Positions 35,878 through 48,634 of a stretch of 64,000 nucleotides of DNA are shown piece after piece. Origin of the DNA: Protostelium mycophagum (taxonomy: Eukaryota; Evosea; Variosea; Protosteliida; Protosteliaceae); contig KV920963.1 of the NCBI GenBank assembly GCA_002081555.1, positions 1-64,000 on the forward strand, read 5' to 3'. A model generated the notes under the pieces. It was not told the origin of the DNA and did no database searches. It was given only the letters and a program-made list of their open reading frames with translations. Both the position numbers and the translations under genes were made by a program. Numbering within the stretch: position 1 is the stretch's first letter; the number at the start of each line of letters is the position of its first letter.

Positions 35878-38800
35878 ATGAGGCTCGGCTTCAACCTCTT
35901 GATTCTCTTTGTACTATTAAATTGCCAGAATGCCAGTGGCGAAGCGAGCACCTTCAGAAGCAAGAAGTCATCGACATCAGCTGCTCCGTATCAAGGCACA
36001 GACTTGGCGTCTTTACAGATTTTGCAGCAACTGTTCTCGATCAATGGTGAGTGATTGAGTTGTTGTTTTATATGGCGTAAGTAAAACCGATCAGGACCGA
36101 GTTGGACGAACAACACCAACTGGACTCTGGATTCTACAGATGTAAACGGCGTTATCACTGACTATTGTTCCTTCTTTGGAGTTACCTGCTCCTCGACTGG
36201 AAGCGTGACATCACTCATACTCAGTAACAACAACATCCAAGGTAAAGACGTCGGTAGATGTGCATCTAATTCATCGCGAAGGTAATATCACCTTTGAATT
36301 CGGTTCTCTCAGCAGCCTGACCATCTTGGATCTGTCAGTAAACAGCATCTATGGACCGATTCCTCCTTCCCTCTGCAATCTGAACACCATCAATCTTTTG
36401 AACCTCTCTTACAATGTTCTCGAGGGTAAGTGTGACATAGACACATATAATTGAATGACATTAAAATTGTTGGTAGGTTCTGTACCTCACTGTGTGGCCA
36501 ACATGACCTCTTTAAACAAATTGGATCTTTCCTACAATGTCTTGGAAGGAGATCTGAGTGTCACTTTCGCGCCGTATCTCGACACTCTCATCTTGGGAAG
36601 GAACCTTTTCAGCGGGTATCTATCCAACTCTATAAATCAACTCGCCAAACTCCAGACCTTCGATCTCACCAACAACAACCTCCAAGGAATCATCCTCTCC
36701 CAATTCGGTGAGCCATCATGATGAGTCCAATATTCTGACATCCACAGTTGGCTTAAATCTCACTTACCTCGATTTGTCGTATAATAACTTGACTGGTGAC
36801 ATCTATTGGGCATGCTCCTTGGGATCCCTCCAATACCTAAATCTAGCATCTAATTCTTTCATATCTACCATACCGTACTGTTACGCCGATATGAATCTGG
36901 TCAGTCTACAACTCGGTCTACAACATCTGATCTATTTTTAGAACTTCTTATCCCTGAGCTACAATAAGATCTATGGACCTTTTCCAAACAGCTCGTTGTG
37001 GAGCTCACTGCCAAACCTGCAGACTTTAAACCTAAATTCAAACCAGTTGTGGGGTCCGATACCCCTCAACTTTGGTACTAACCTCGGCAGTCTACAATAC
37101 TGTGAGTACAGATGGGACTGAAATTTCCTGAAAATTTCACAGTGAAATTGTCTAATAATAACCTGAGTGGGGTTTGGAACAGCACCATCTTTGTACAGCT
37201 CACTAATCTAATCATCGTGAATCTTGACAACAACCAGTTCTCTGGCGGTAAGCGTCTTCCATTCGTGCTCTCAAACGATTGAAACACTTGCGTTGTAGAC
37301 TGACCTTGTCTCAGTATGTCCCAGCATCAATACACTTCCTAAGCTATACGAATTCACGGCAAGAAATAATTATTTCACTTGCACATTCTCCCCACTCTCT
37401 TCCAGAACTATTCGGTACCTCGATTTCTCGTCTAACAACATCACCAAGGACAATTTCCCAGGTAAATTCTTCGAAATTTCAGAGTTGTAGATGCTGTCTG
37501 CTGACGGCAGAGCACCATAAAGATGTACAAAAGAGTTTGTCTGACAGATGTCAGCTGGAAACTCCTTCCAAGGACCAACCGGTAACGGATTCATCAACAT
37601 GCCCTCCGTGATTTATTTCAACGTGAGCAACAACCCCGGAATCACCGGTAAAGTTCCCGAGATCAGAGGGGGTGGGTGATTGTGACGTCATCATTGTAGA
37701 TTGACGATGTTCAGCGGTTAGCGTACTTTATGTGGATTTCTCCAACACCTCTCTGAACACGGTGTTACCGGCCCCTCTTACCTCCCAAGTCAGGTTTTTC
37801 AGCGTAGCACATTCCAGCACAAACGGGTTCATTCACACCCAATTCCAAAATCTCAGGAACCTCGAGGTGATTTCACGGAATTTTCTGTGATAAATCTGAC
37901 GTGGACAGACATTTGACGTGTCATACACCAAGATGACAGGGTTGATTCCATCACAATTAGCAGGTAGGCATCTACAACGCAGTAGATGAGGCTGACTTTT
38001 TGACAGCCATGTCAAAGTTACAAAATCTCAACACTGAAAGCTCACTATTTGTGGGGCAGATTCCTCGAGCTCTTTCTAATTGTAAATACTTATCTAGCTT
38101 GATGCTCGGCAACAACAGCCTCACTGCTACCAGCATCGACTTTCTCTCGGGTTTGACCAACTTGGTGAGTTTTTACGACGGTACACAACGTTGTAGAGAG
38201 ATGACTGACCCTGTAGATCACTTTCTCCGCCTTCGGTAGCGGCATAAGGGCTCCCCTGCCAGGTACTGACTAGTTGTAGAACACCGAAAGACTGATCTAA
38301 AAATAGATATCGGCGGATTGGGACAGCTGGAGTACATAGATATTAGCTCCAACTATTTCTATGGTGACGTGGCGGAGAGTCTCTCGTCGCTTCGCGCGCT
38401 CAAATACAGTGAGTGATGACGTCATCACCACGTCACTGAAAACTCCAGTGAATTTCAGCCAGAACAATCTGTCTGGAACTTTCCCACTGATCAGATCTGC
38501 ATTAGAAGTGTTGGATCTGAGCAATAATAACTTTTCGTCAAATGTAGATTTTATCGGGCAGCTGACCTCCACTTACGTAACATCACATCTATGATTCTTC
38601 ATCTGAGATCTACAGATCTTAAACATCAGCCGCAACGACTTTAGCGGTCCCATCCCGGTAATTAACGGGCAGAAACAACTACAGATCTTGGATCTGTCCC
38701 AGAATAATTTGACAGGCCCAGTCCCAGAAATCTCGGGACTGAACTCACTCTCCATTGTCGATCTCAGCAACAACAGATTAAACGGTACCCTGCCACTTTT

Positions 38801-41267
38801 GCAGAATGCCGGTCTCTCCTTTTTCAACTTGAGGAACAATGAGTGAGTCAATCTACAACGAGACGACTTCTGACGCATTGTAGTTTGACACAACAAGGGG
38901 GCTTCTCTTTGACATCCAACAATCTGACACTTTGTGATCTCTCCAACATGGAGTTCTACTGTCCTATGAGCTATGATGTGTTGCGTTTGTGCAATGCCAC
39001 GTGTGAGGCTAACCCCGCTTTTGCCCAAGTGACGACCGCCATGCAAATCCGCTACGGAGGTGAAGATCTCATCTTACTTGGTGAAATCTTGATGACGTCA
39101 TCAGGTACCAGCGACACATTTGAGCCATCACAATTTCTCGCGGACATCTCTGTGGCAGCAAACATCACTTTGTCTAGATTAACCATCACCAATATAATTG
39201 TATGCATCTTCATCAAGATGTTGATGACACATTTCAGGCGATCAATATGACCAAGAGGTACACACCGGTACTCCTCGTCAATTTGGATATTTCCCCACCC
39301 ACTGCCAACGACTACAACGCGCCAGACTCCGTCACCGCCAAACAGATCATCGCAGACGCGGTGCAACAGAACGCTATTCCGGACGCGGTTGCCGCCTTCA
39401 CATACATTCCAACGACATCATCGACGTCATCTTATTCTACACTCACACAAGAAAAAGTTGTATTTACCGGTGGGAATCTACTGAGCAGGGGTGCCATTAT
39501 AGGTACGTCAATTTTCTGTCAAAATGTCAGAGTATTTGACGTTTTCTTAGGAATAGCTGTTGGAGGCTCTGTTCTGGTTTTGCTGTTGTTGGGAGTTGCT
39601 ATCGGCATCGCGATTATGCTCAAAAAACAGAAGCAAAAGAATAGAATGAACCAGTTTGCCATGATAGATCTGGAGAAGGTCCCGTTGGGAACTGTACAGA
39701 AATCTCTGGTGACGTCTTCAAGTTGAAAAGATCAGATCTGACTTTGTACAGATCAACTATGACGATCTTGGTGATATGAAACAGATCGGTGCGGGAAGTT
39801 TCGGTGTTGTCTTCAAGGCCACGTGAGTAGATCTTCAGATCTCATGGTATTGATGACGTCAGATGGCGTAATACCGAGGTCGCTGTCAAACAAGTGAGGG
39901 CTGAGCACGTGACTGAGACCCAACTCCGAGACTTTTTAAGAGAGGTGGCCATTCTGCAGAACCTCAGAGCACACCCGGTAAGAAGTGATGTCATTACGTC
40001 ATATCTAACGTCTTCAGAATGTTGTGATGTTTATCGGGCTGACCTTCCCCCCACAACCGTTGTCCCTTGTCATAGGTTGGTCATATCTATAGCGATGTCA
40101 CCTGATCTATTTTTAGAATACTGCAAAGGAGGAAGCTTGTATGGCTATTTGAGAACCAACACAGTCGATGACGAGACAAAATGGAAGTTCATGACCGAGA
40201 TCGCAAAAGGAATGCTCCATCTTCACATGGAGAAGGTGATAATCCTGCCAAATGTCAGATCTTGACATCTCCCAGGTCGTTCATAGAGATTTGGCCGTGA
40301 GAAACGTATTGTTGACGGAGCATCTGGTCCCACAAGTGACAGATTTCGGATTGTCAAGAGAGCAGGAGAACACAGACTCTGCGTCTACAACGACCGCCTC
40401 CGTCGGGCCCCTCAAATGGATGCCTCCCGAAGGTGATGAAATTTCACGTGAATTCACACTCACATCCACAGCTATCCAAAAGAAACAGTACTCCATCAAG
40501 AGTGACGGTGAGTCTGTTGTTGATGTCTTCTCATGACTAAATGGATTTCAGTCTGGGCATTTGGAGTAGTAATGTGGGAGATCGTGACAGCCTCAGAACC
40601 TTGGCCTGAGCTATCTCCGGTCGAAGCGGCCTTGGGAGTAAGCCTTGATAGCATGTCAATCAGATCTAATCAAGATCAGGTTCTGGCTCGTGGAGTCCGA
40701 TTGGAATTCCCACCGGAGACAGACCCAGAATGGGTCCGAGTGGCACAGTTGTGCTGGTCAGAGGATCCAGAAGACAGACCCGATTTCAAGAGGGTAATCA
40801 AACTCCTCCACGGATCACACAGCCCCACTTCAGTCAAGGTGATGATATAGCTGATCTCAGACATGACGTCATCTCACATGAAACAGGAGATCGTGTCTGA
40901 AGATTCTCCACGAGGAAGTGCATTCTCCATCGAGAGCGCATACGGCGCGTTCACCAACCCAGCAGGTCTTATGTGTTCTCCAAAAGTGTACATCTGACAT
41001 ATCTCAGAAGAAGTGGTGCCGACGCGTAATTCTTCAGAAAGTCAATATCTTCAGTTCCACACGGAAGAAGAAATCGCGCAAAAGCGAGCCAGCGTCCAAT
41101 CTCATCAGATCATCCACCCCCAAAAAGTGGAAGACGATTTCGATGACTCTGTGTTGCGATGCGAAGATGAGGACGAAGCGACTGAATCATTGCCAAACAG
41201 CATGCACTACGAGGAGTTCCCAGACTTTGTTTCCAACAAGACCCGGAACGAGGAAAATACTGTATGA
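35878..41267 (+). CDS. LRR receptor-like kinase 2 (TKL/tyrosine-kinase-like)
   Basis: ATG 35878 gives a signal peptide (MRLGFNLLILFVLLNCQNAS). LRRs run 36.1-38.9 kb: LTILDLSVNSIYGPIPPSLC, LTYLDLSYNNLTGDI, LQTLNLNSNQLWGPIPLNFG, LDLSQNNLTGPVPEISGLNS. A Cys-containing cap (LCDLSNMEFYCPMSYD) and a transmembrane helix (IAVGGSVLVLLLLGVAIGIA, about 39550-39610) follow. The kinase has GAGSFGVVFKA (39791-39823), VAVKQVRAEHVTETQL (about 39880), VHRDLAVRNVLL (about 40277), DFGLSREQ, PLKWMPPE, and SIKSDVWAFGVVMWEIVT. The HRDLAVRN loop resembles the HRDLAARN loop of tyrosine kinases. The tail has SQYLQFHTEEE and MHYEEFPDF, acidic Tyr contexts. Stop 41265-41267, only 21 bases before the stop of the opposing homeobox gene. 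Over 25 introns. Confidence 0.9.
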
Positions 41268-41288
41268 TAATATATATCGTCTTTATTA

Positions 41289-43019
41289 TCAAGCTGTATT
41301 TTCTTGTGGTGCTTGCCTCGCGAAGAACTCGGCGTTTTCTTCTGGCTCGATCTTGGGTTGTTGGTTCACGGGAGGAAAAGTCCATTCTGTGCGGTGTGCA
41401 GAAGCCGAGGAAGGTGCCGGTGGATCTTGTTTGGGCTCCTCTACAGAAGTTGGCTTCGTTGTTGACTGTTCTGTTTCGTGCGAGCTCGAGGGGGGTGACG
41501 TGGCATTGAAGGGAGGCATGATCGTCATGGGAGGGATGACGGCGGGTGATGGGAAGGTGCCCTGGAGAGAGTTGGGGCCGAGGGGGAATCCTAGAGGATG
41601 GCCGTGAGCTCTGGCAAACATCTGTGCTTGAGCTTGAAAGTTGGCGAAGTCTTCGACGGTGAATTGTCGATTGTCTGCAAAGGCTTGGTCTGCATGAAGG
41701 TAAGAAATGTGATGATGACGTGTCACTTACTGGGGGCAAATGCGTTTTCGCCGAGGTGTAGAGGGTTGATGATAGGAAGGGTGGCGCCTGGCTGCATGAG
41801 AGATGGGTTGGCTTGGAGGACCGCGGCTGCAGCTGCGGCACTTTGTTGACGCACTCTCATTGCAGAGTTGGTCATCTCATCGATGATAATGGCCTCCACC
41901 TAATTCCATCAGTTCACATTGAAAGCTGTATTGGACAATTTCAAATCACCTGGTGTGTTGAGGGAGGTTCGAATTGTCCTCTATATTTCCCTCCGTCCTT
42001 GGGCTTAAGGAACCTCCTTCTGGCGTTTGTGAACCAATTGTTGAGCTGTGTGGCGGAAAGTCCTGTGGATTGGCACAAATTAACCTTCTCCTCCTCGGTT
42101 GGGTACGGATGTGCCCAGTGATCAACGATCCACCTCTTTAAGAGATTGGTCGTCATTTCTGGCAGATTACCACGGCGCTTCTTGCTGGATGACTTCCCAC
42201 CCTCACCGTTCTTTCTCTTTTTGGGAGCCCCATCAGATCGTGTTCTGTCGTCCGTAAAGTCATCGCTTTCCGCCTGGTCTTCATCTTCTTCCTCTGTCTG
42301 ATCTCCATCTGTTTGTGCATCGTCATTCATATCCGGCCTTGGAATATTGAAGGCCTCTCTCTCTGCAGAGCTGTCTGGGATTTCTACTTTTATATTTGGA
42401 GGGTGTACCGGCTGTTGATCTGGCAATCTGTCTCTCTCCGGGCTGATCGGAGAAAGAGGACCGGTCGCTCGTTCTGGTGTCTTAGGAGAGGCTTCTTTGT
42501 TTGGTTGTGGAGTCTTCTCGACCTTCTTCTGCTTTTCTCTTTTGGATGGTGTTTGGCGAGGTGGCCTCTCTGCTTCATCTCCTTGTATTTGTATCGGCTT
42601 TTCTTTGGGGTTTCGAGGGGCCGCTCTGGATTGTAAGTGTTGCTCTTGAATGCTTCGCGCTTCCAGCATGCGACGGCGGAGACCATCTTCGGCCAAGACC
42701 AAATTGGCCTCTCGTAAATCGATATTATTCTTGAGGTTCTCTATGTGATTACTCAGACGTCCGACCTTTTATGATCAGCGATATCAATATGTAACAATTC
42801 TCACCGCTGAGAGGATCTGCTTTTTGTGATCGACGGTCTGTACTTTGTGAACCTCTTCCACTAAAGACTCGATTACTTCAAAGACCTGGACTGATTGAAT
42901 ACACGAACAATGTTTGCTTGACACACAGATACCAATACCTGGTCGAAGAAGAGACGAGAGCCATTTCTCTGATTTTCCAAAGAAGACGAATCTAGTGAGA
43001 AGCTGTGGTTAGAGGACAT
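41289..43019 (-). CDS. TALE-class homeobox transcription factor
   Basis: ATG 43019 (MSSNHSFSLDSSSLENQ). The N-terminus is helical (VFEVIESLVEEVHKVQTVDH; LSNHIENLKNNIDLREANL), possibly dimerisation. A long Pro/Ser/Lys-rich acidic region (TEEEDEDQAESDDFTDD) and a basic stretch KKRKNGEGGKSSSKKRRG precede the homeodomain: LLKRWIVDHWAHPYPTEEEK and then LSATQLNNWFTNARRRFLKP (about 42160-42010). The PYP after helix 1 is the three-residue loop extension of the TALE class; recognition-helix residue 50 is Thr rather than the usual Ile. Ala-rich and Pro-rich C-terminus ends at 41289. TALE factors of PBX/KNOX type control development and life-cycle switches in protists and plants. The AATAAA on the minus strand directly follows the stop and lies within the 3' end of the opposing kinase gene. 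Confidence 0.9.
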
Positions 43020-43573
43020 CTACATTTTGTTAGTGATTAATCTCCATATGCGTATCGTATTGACTCGGCGGGTTCAAAGAAGGCTTACCGTATATTGATT
43101 ATTCTCAGTATCTTAGAGAAGGCTGATATTCTCTTGATCTGAAAAATGGTCCGTCGGAATGAATGGAATGAATGGAGTTGTTTGGATCGAGGAGGCTTCT
43201 AAGTTGATTTCCGAGCCTCTTTCTATATTTATATACTGCTCTCCTCTTCTATGCTGACGAGTTTGTGTCAGAGGTTGGCCTCTTGTCAAGTGTCAGGGTT
43301 CTGAGTTTGGCTTGCCTGGCTCTGGTTTTAGATACATTAACTCACTACAACGAGGCACTCCTCTGCTTTTTCTTCAGTTATTCCCAAAGCTCCACGTCCA
43401 TGTATCAATTAATGTCTATCTTGACTGGCTTATTTGGCGGTGTCTAAGCGATCCTCTTTTGAAACGAAAAGATCTCGTGCATTGGAATCTCTCTTGGAAA
43501 TTTCGTATCACGTAAGAAGGGAAAGACGTCACGACCACACAACAGAGCAACAAACAGTTAAAGACGCACGAAA
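43020..43573. other. Divergent spacer with possible TATA region
   Basis: Upstream of the homeobox gene. TATATTTATATACTG at about 43223-43237 is TATA-like on both strands. ATGAATGGAATGAATGG at about 43160-43176 is a short tandem repeat. Frames at 43265-43515 have no motif. No gene is supported. Confidence 0.4.
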
Positions 43574-43750
43574 ATGGAAAGTGGAAAAATACCCCAAGCT
43601 GAGCTGTCTCAAGAGCCCACGAAGATCGCCCACGCCGATCCTTTGGTCACCTCGCAAGACAAAACAGCAGATGTCACCAAGTCTGCTGACGCCAGAACTC
43701 CAGCTGCAGAGTCCGCCAAGAACAATGACGCACCACTCGAGAAGCAGTGA
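43574..43750 (+). CDS. Small disordered 58-residue protein
   Basis: ATG 43574 to TGA 43748-43750 encodes a hydrophilic protein rich in Ala, Lys, Asp, Glu, Thr and Ser (SGKIPQAELSQEPTKIAH; SADARTPAAESAKNNDAPLE), with no hydrophobic core and no known motif. It could be a stand-alone small protein or the first exon of the TMEM135-like gene starting 229 bases downstream. Intronless. Confidence 0.4.
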   Translation: MESGKIPQAELSQEPTKIAHADPLVTSQDKTADVTKSADARTPAAESAKNNDAPLEKQ

Positions 43751-43978
43751 TGATCGGTCATAAATGTTCATTTGCAAAAGTTTGGCTATTGTGCTCGTAA
43801 ATCACTCTGTGGGAGGTTCCATCGAAGGGTTTAAGACGTCAATCGAGTTCATTTCGATGGGGAATTATTTGATTTCCACTGCATATACAGTGGTGTCGCT
43901 TTCCTGGGTTGTTTTTTCTCTACAAACCGCCAAAAATCCGAGAAAGGTTATTATCTGGCACATCAGCAGAGGAATATC

Positions 43979-46265
43979 ATGGCGGAGGAGATAGACCTGG
44001 GTGATCTGCCAACAACGACTTATATGTCCCTGAGAAGCCATCCTGCTGCTTTGATGGCGGAGCGTACCTTCATACATATCGCAGCAAAATTGGTGGACAG
44101 CGCTCGTATCACAGGAATAGAATTACCTAGCTCGGTGATGTCCCTAAGATAATGTCTGATTATTTAATTGATGAGTACCAGGCGAGTCTTCGACCTTTTA
44201 TCACGATCTTGAAGAGGTTTCTTAGGGGATTTGGTGTTGGTTATGCAGGAAAGATGGTGTTTGCCATCGCTGGTGATGCTAGAATGTAATCTCGGGGTTC
44301 TCACGCTATCAGGTCTGCTGATTAAGACAAGACTCAAGTTAGGTCCACTGGCAAGAGGTCTCGGCCGTGCTGCAGTCAGCCGTGAGGTGACATTGATTGC
44401 TTCTTTGTTGTGAATTAATGTTGAATGATCGTCAGGTTGTTGGATATGGTATGGCCACTGGATCATTTTTGGCTTTATTTGAAGCTATGATGAAGCTGAC
44501 AAATTCCTACAAATCCAAACTGAGGTGATACATCTATATCATCGACACAAACAAATCTTCAAAGACATAACAAACCATTGGCAAAAACAAAATGCTGCAG
44601 GAGTACAACGAAAAGAATGTTCTGTGACTAATATTTCCTTAGTGACGGTTTGAGAGTTTGGCTCGCTTCAATCATCGCCAGCACATCCATCTTTTTCATC
44701 AACCCAGCGTCACGACCCGCGGTGGCGGTATTTCTACTTGTTCGAGCGGTAGAGGTGACGTTGACATCATTCTGACACATTTGACACGTCTTCAGGTCTC
44801 GGCAAAGGCGGGGAGCTCTGCTGGATACTTACCAAAAACGGATCACGGGGACACCCTCTTGATGGCAATCGCCTCTGCGCAAGTATGTTCTAAAAATAGA
44901 GTTTGGCGTTTTAAATGAATGAAACAAGGTGATTTGGGCGTGGCTTCACAACCGACCCTCTCTTGACCCTTCTTACCTCCGATTTTTAGATCACCAAGGT
45001 GACTCCAGAAATTTCCTCCACTTTTCCCTGAAATTTCTCGTGGATGACGTCATCAGGAGGAAGACACATCGTGCCCCAAACAGCCATCGGAAAATATCTT
45101 GACCAAGGTCCACAGGCACTTGCCGCTGATCTAAAATTAGTAAAAAAACTTGGCAAACAACGAGCCCGAGAAGGGTTTCCAACCCTCACCACGGAGGAGG
45201 TAAGTCAATAGTGATGTGTACCTTTCTACAATTCTGTACCGTGATGACGTGTGCAGTACTCATTGTGTTCGCTATTACATCCACAGACTAAATATTGTTC
45301 TGTCGACGCCGTTACTTTTCTGATCAAAGGTGACTACTTTTCATTTGAATAATATGTGTGGTGGTAACGATTTTGGGAAACAGCGGTAGTTACCGCCAGA
45401 AAATGCGGTATGGAACGGTGATCGCAGAGATCCAAATCTGCTACCACCGCATATTTTATAAATAAAACCACCACATACTTTTATAAATAAAAGATCTCTA
45501 TAACTTTTGCAGGATTAAGACGAGCTGTTTGGGTGTATCTTCCAATATTTCTGATCCCCCTCTTGTTGAGGTTCAAATCTTTGAAAAGAGATCCCGTCAA
45601 GATGTTATCTACTGCCGCAGTCGGTATTGCCAGGTGGGTCACTACAACGATGTAGAAAGGTTTCAAATGTGACGATTACAGGTCCTCGTTGTTCCTCTCG
45701 CTGTATTGTACATTGTGTTGGGCCACAGCTTGCTTTCTGCACAAGGTGGGCATCTTAGATATATCTTTCGAAATAGAGAGACCAAAAATGTCTTGAAACT
45801 GATGAGTCGTCAGTTTGGAATCAGACATCATCTGATTGTTGCTGCCGCTGGATTTTCTGGTGGTTTGACCGTTGGCATAGAGAAGTCAGATATTTTATTT
45901 CTATCCTCTATAAAATCAATTTGATCTTAAAGAAAAAAAACAGATCAACATCTTGGATTCTGAAATTCACCAGGAGAGGCCGCAGAGTTGAGTTAGCTCT
46001 CTACGTTTTACAACAAGCCATCCCCTCTGCTTTCTTAACTCTCCACCAAAAGGGTCTCGTTCCCCGCATTCTACACGCAGAGGTGGCTCTATACGCTCTA
46101 AGTCTGGGCTCCATCATGCATGCATATGTCGTCAAAGAGAAGCTGCTCCGCCCCTCTTATATATCTCTTTTGGACTTTTTGTTTGATAAGAGTGAGCTAA
46201 TTGAAAGATCAGATAGTGCGACCCCTCCAGTAACACCAAAGCTGGGAGATCGTGTGAAGGAATAA
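43979..46265 (+). CDS. TMEM135-like multipass membrane protein
   Basis: TMEM135 proteins are membrane proteins linked to peroxisomal/mitochondrial dynamics and lipid transport. ATG 43979 (MAEEIDLGDLPTTTYMSLRS). Features recalling TMEM135: a repeated helical unit, SDGLRVWLASIIASTSIFF followed by VAVFLLVRAVE and LPKTDHGDTLLMAIASAQ (about 44640-44880), a Cys-containing repeat QYSLCSLLHPQTKYCSVDAV (about 45252-45320), RAVWVYLPIFLIPLLLRF, and the end module LHAEVALYALSLGSIMHAYV with LLRPSYISLLDFLF (about 46070-46190), close to the LRPSYWKFL ending of animal TMEM135. Stop 46263-46265. The similarity was recognised from memory of the family pattern, so the assignment is good but not certain. One intron near 45330-45513 holds inverted repeats. 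Confidence 0.72.
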
Positions 46266-46363
46266 ATGTTGACGATTGGAGAAAAAATTTATATAAATAA
46301 ATATATTTTTATCGTTGTAGTGAGTCAACATTTCTCAGAAACACCCGATCACGATCAAAAGAA

Positions 46364-48634
46364 ATGGGAGAGGTGATAATCAGCTGCAGCCACAGCGGCC
46401 AAAATACCGAAAGGAATAGAGAGAGTCTTCAAATCCAGGATCTCCATACCGGAACTCTTCTCGCCACTTTCAAAAACAATTCCTCTGATGTCTCTTGTAT
46501 AGCCCTGTTAGGAGATGATTTAGTCGCTGTTCCTCAATCTGATTCTTCTACTCTTCATTTTTGGGCATGGAAGAAGGTATTGATCATTTTGAGTCAACAG
46601 GCTCATCACTCAAACAATATAGGCTCAAGTCCACATCAAATCGACTATGCCAGAGAAGGCAGGAAGCATCACCGGCACACGTGATGGAAGGTGAATCATT
46701 CTTCCAAGATTCTTCGTGATTGATCCATCTAGATATTGTGTGATGGGAGGACTGTCAGGAACACTATATATTTGGGAGGTGGCCACAGGACATCTCATGA
46801 AACAATGGGAGGGACATTACAAAAAGGTGATTATGATTACCTTTTCATACTTTGAAAACGTCAAAATCACGTCATTTGATCATGATTTTTTCAGACACTT
46901 CACAAGTGACATCTGAGAAATGAACAGGTGAACTGTCTCAGTTTCACAGAGGATGACAGTATGTTATTATCTGGTGGTGAAGATGGTATCTTGAATGTCT
47001 GGGAGTTATCTTCCCTCGTGGACGCCAAAGTCCTCACGGTGAAACCTTATGTCTCTTGGTCAGATCACTCTTTACCTGTCACAAGTGTCTGCTGCGGTTA
47101 TGCTGGTGAGGAAATCTGTTATAAAAAAACGAATCAAACCAAAACTCTTCATGATCGATCTCGAGAAGGTTGTAATTTTTACGAAATCTCTGAGACGAAT
47201 AGGTGTACAAGGTCGCATACTGTCGACATCATTAGATCGTACCTGCAAGGTGATTGTCTCGTTGTAGAAGCTCAATTCTGAAGGTTGTAGATGTGGGATA
47301 TCCCCACCAAATCGGTCGTGAACTCTGTCGTCTTCCCTGCTGGACTCTTGTCTTGTCATTTGACTCCTTCCGAGGACTCTATATACCTCGGCGCAACTGA
47401 TGGAAAGGCAAGATGGCAATATTTTTGGATCTTTTCTGCACAGCAGAAGTGAAATTTCACTTTTTGAAGCATTGTGTTTCGATTGTTTGGACGATGTGTC
47501 TTTGCTGTAAAACACATATTTCCGTCTGTTTCAAGGAATGACAATATTTTTACTGAAAAATAAAATATTTTGTTAATGAAGAACAGATCTACTCCCTTCG
47601 TCTGGCGTCCGCAGCAAGCATTTCCGAGAACAGCATAAAAGAAATTCCTCAAAAAGTCTTCGAAGGTCACACGTAAGTGACAGTCAGATTTGACAGGTGT
47701 CCATCTGACATGTGACAGGAGGGGTGTTGTGTCATTAGGAAGCTCCATCGATGGAAGCATCCTAGTCTCAGGATCCGCAGATGGTAACATAAAGATATGG
47801 GACACCGTCTCTCTACAATGTTTGAGATCATTCACAAACCATGCTGGTAAATACTTTCGAATTATATATTTTCCTTCGGATAGAGAGCCAGCTTGCACAA
47901 ATCAAGTGTGGCGAATCCAAAAGCAAAACCAAAGTTCATGACAAAAAACTAAACGTAAAAGGCCCGATCACCTGTCTGCGAGTCGCTCTGAAGCCTCATG
48001 ATATGTTGTCATCAGAAGGAAAACAGATTTCTCAACCGATAGAATCTTTCAAGAAATTTCGCCCCACAGAAAGCGTACTCCCCGTGTCCACCCGCGACGC
48101 CCCCCTCTTCTCTGAGATACTACGTATGATATCTTGACTCAGAAAATGACCAAACTTCACATTCACATTATGATAATGATGCTGATGACATCCAGGGATC
48201 TGGGGAGATGAATACCCAACTGAAGACACTGAAGTCATACAACTCGCAAAGAGAGCAAAACGTCTCAAGGTGAGCTTCTATTGGGTCTCTGAAGTGTATT
48301 TTGTTTTACCTCAAAGATGCGTCCTTCCGGTACCTTTTGTGCATATTTTTTTCGATTTGCTGTTTGAACACAAATACACTCCGTTTTTATTATCCATATG
48401 AGCAAGAGAAACAACATCTATTGTTGAGGGAAAATCCATCGCACGACAAATTTCATCTTGCTCCGAAAACCCTCTATCATTTGTTTTGACTGTATAAAGA
48501 CATTCACCACCGAGAGCGTAAGAAAAGAATTGAATGAATCCCGGGACATGATCGCACACTTGCAAGAAGAAGTAGAAAAGTGGAAGAATCTGAGTAGCTC
48601 TCTTCAAAACAACCTCGCCAAAGTTGGAAAATAA
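46364..48634 (+). CDS. WDR18/Ipi3 WD40 protein
   Basis: Subunit of the Rix1/PELP1 complex that acts in late 60S ribosome maturation. ATG 46364. WD repeats visible: SLQIQDLHTGTLLATFKN, LSGTLYIWEVATGHLMKQWE, LLSGGEDGILNVWELSSLVD, and SGSADGNIKIWDTVSLQCLR. The stretch SWSDHSLPVTSVCCGYAGE (about 47054-47110) matches the WDR18-specific WS-H-LPIT pattern. After the propeller, ITCLRVALKPHDMLSSE and a coiled-coil tail (AHLQEEVEKWKNLSSSLQNN) match the WDR18 C-terminus. Stop 48632-48634 overlaps an AATAAA. About ten short introns. Length near 420 residues is normal for the family. Confidence 0.88.

Noticed and set aside
41110-41841. 243-residue minus-strand frame
   Set aside because: Ser/Arg/Pro-rich shadow of the homeobox 3' exon and the kinase tail.
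43574-43750. First exon of the TMEM135-like gene
   Set aside because: No acceptor joins it in frame to ATG 43979; kept as a separate small ORF with low confidence.
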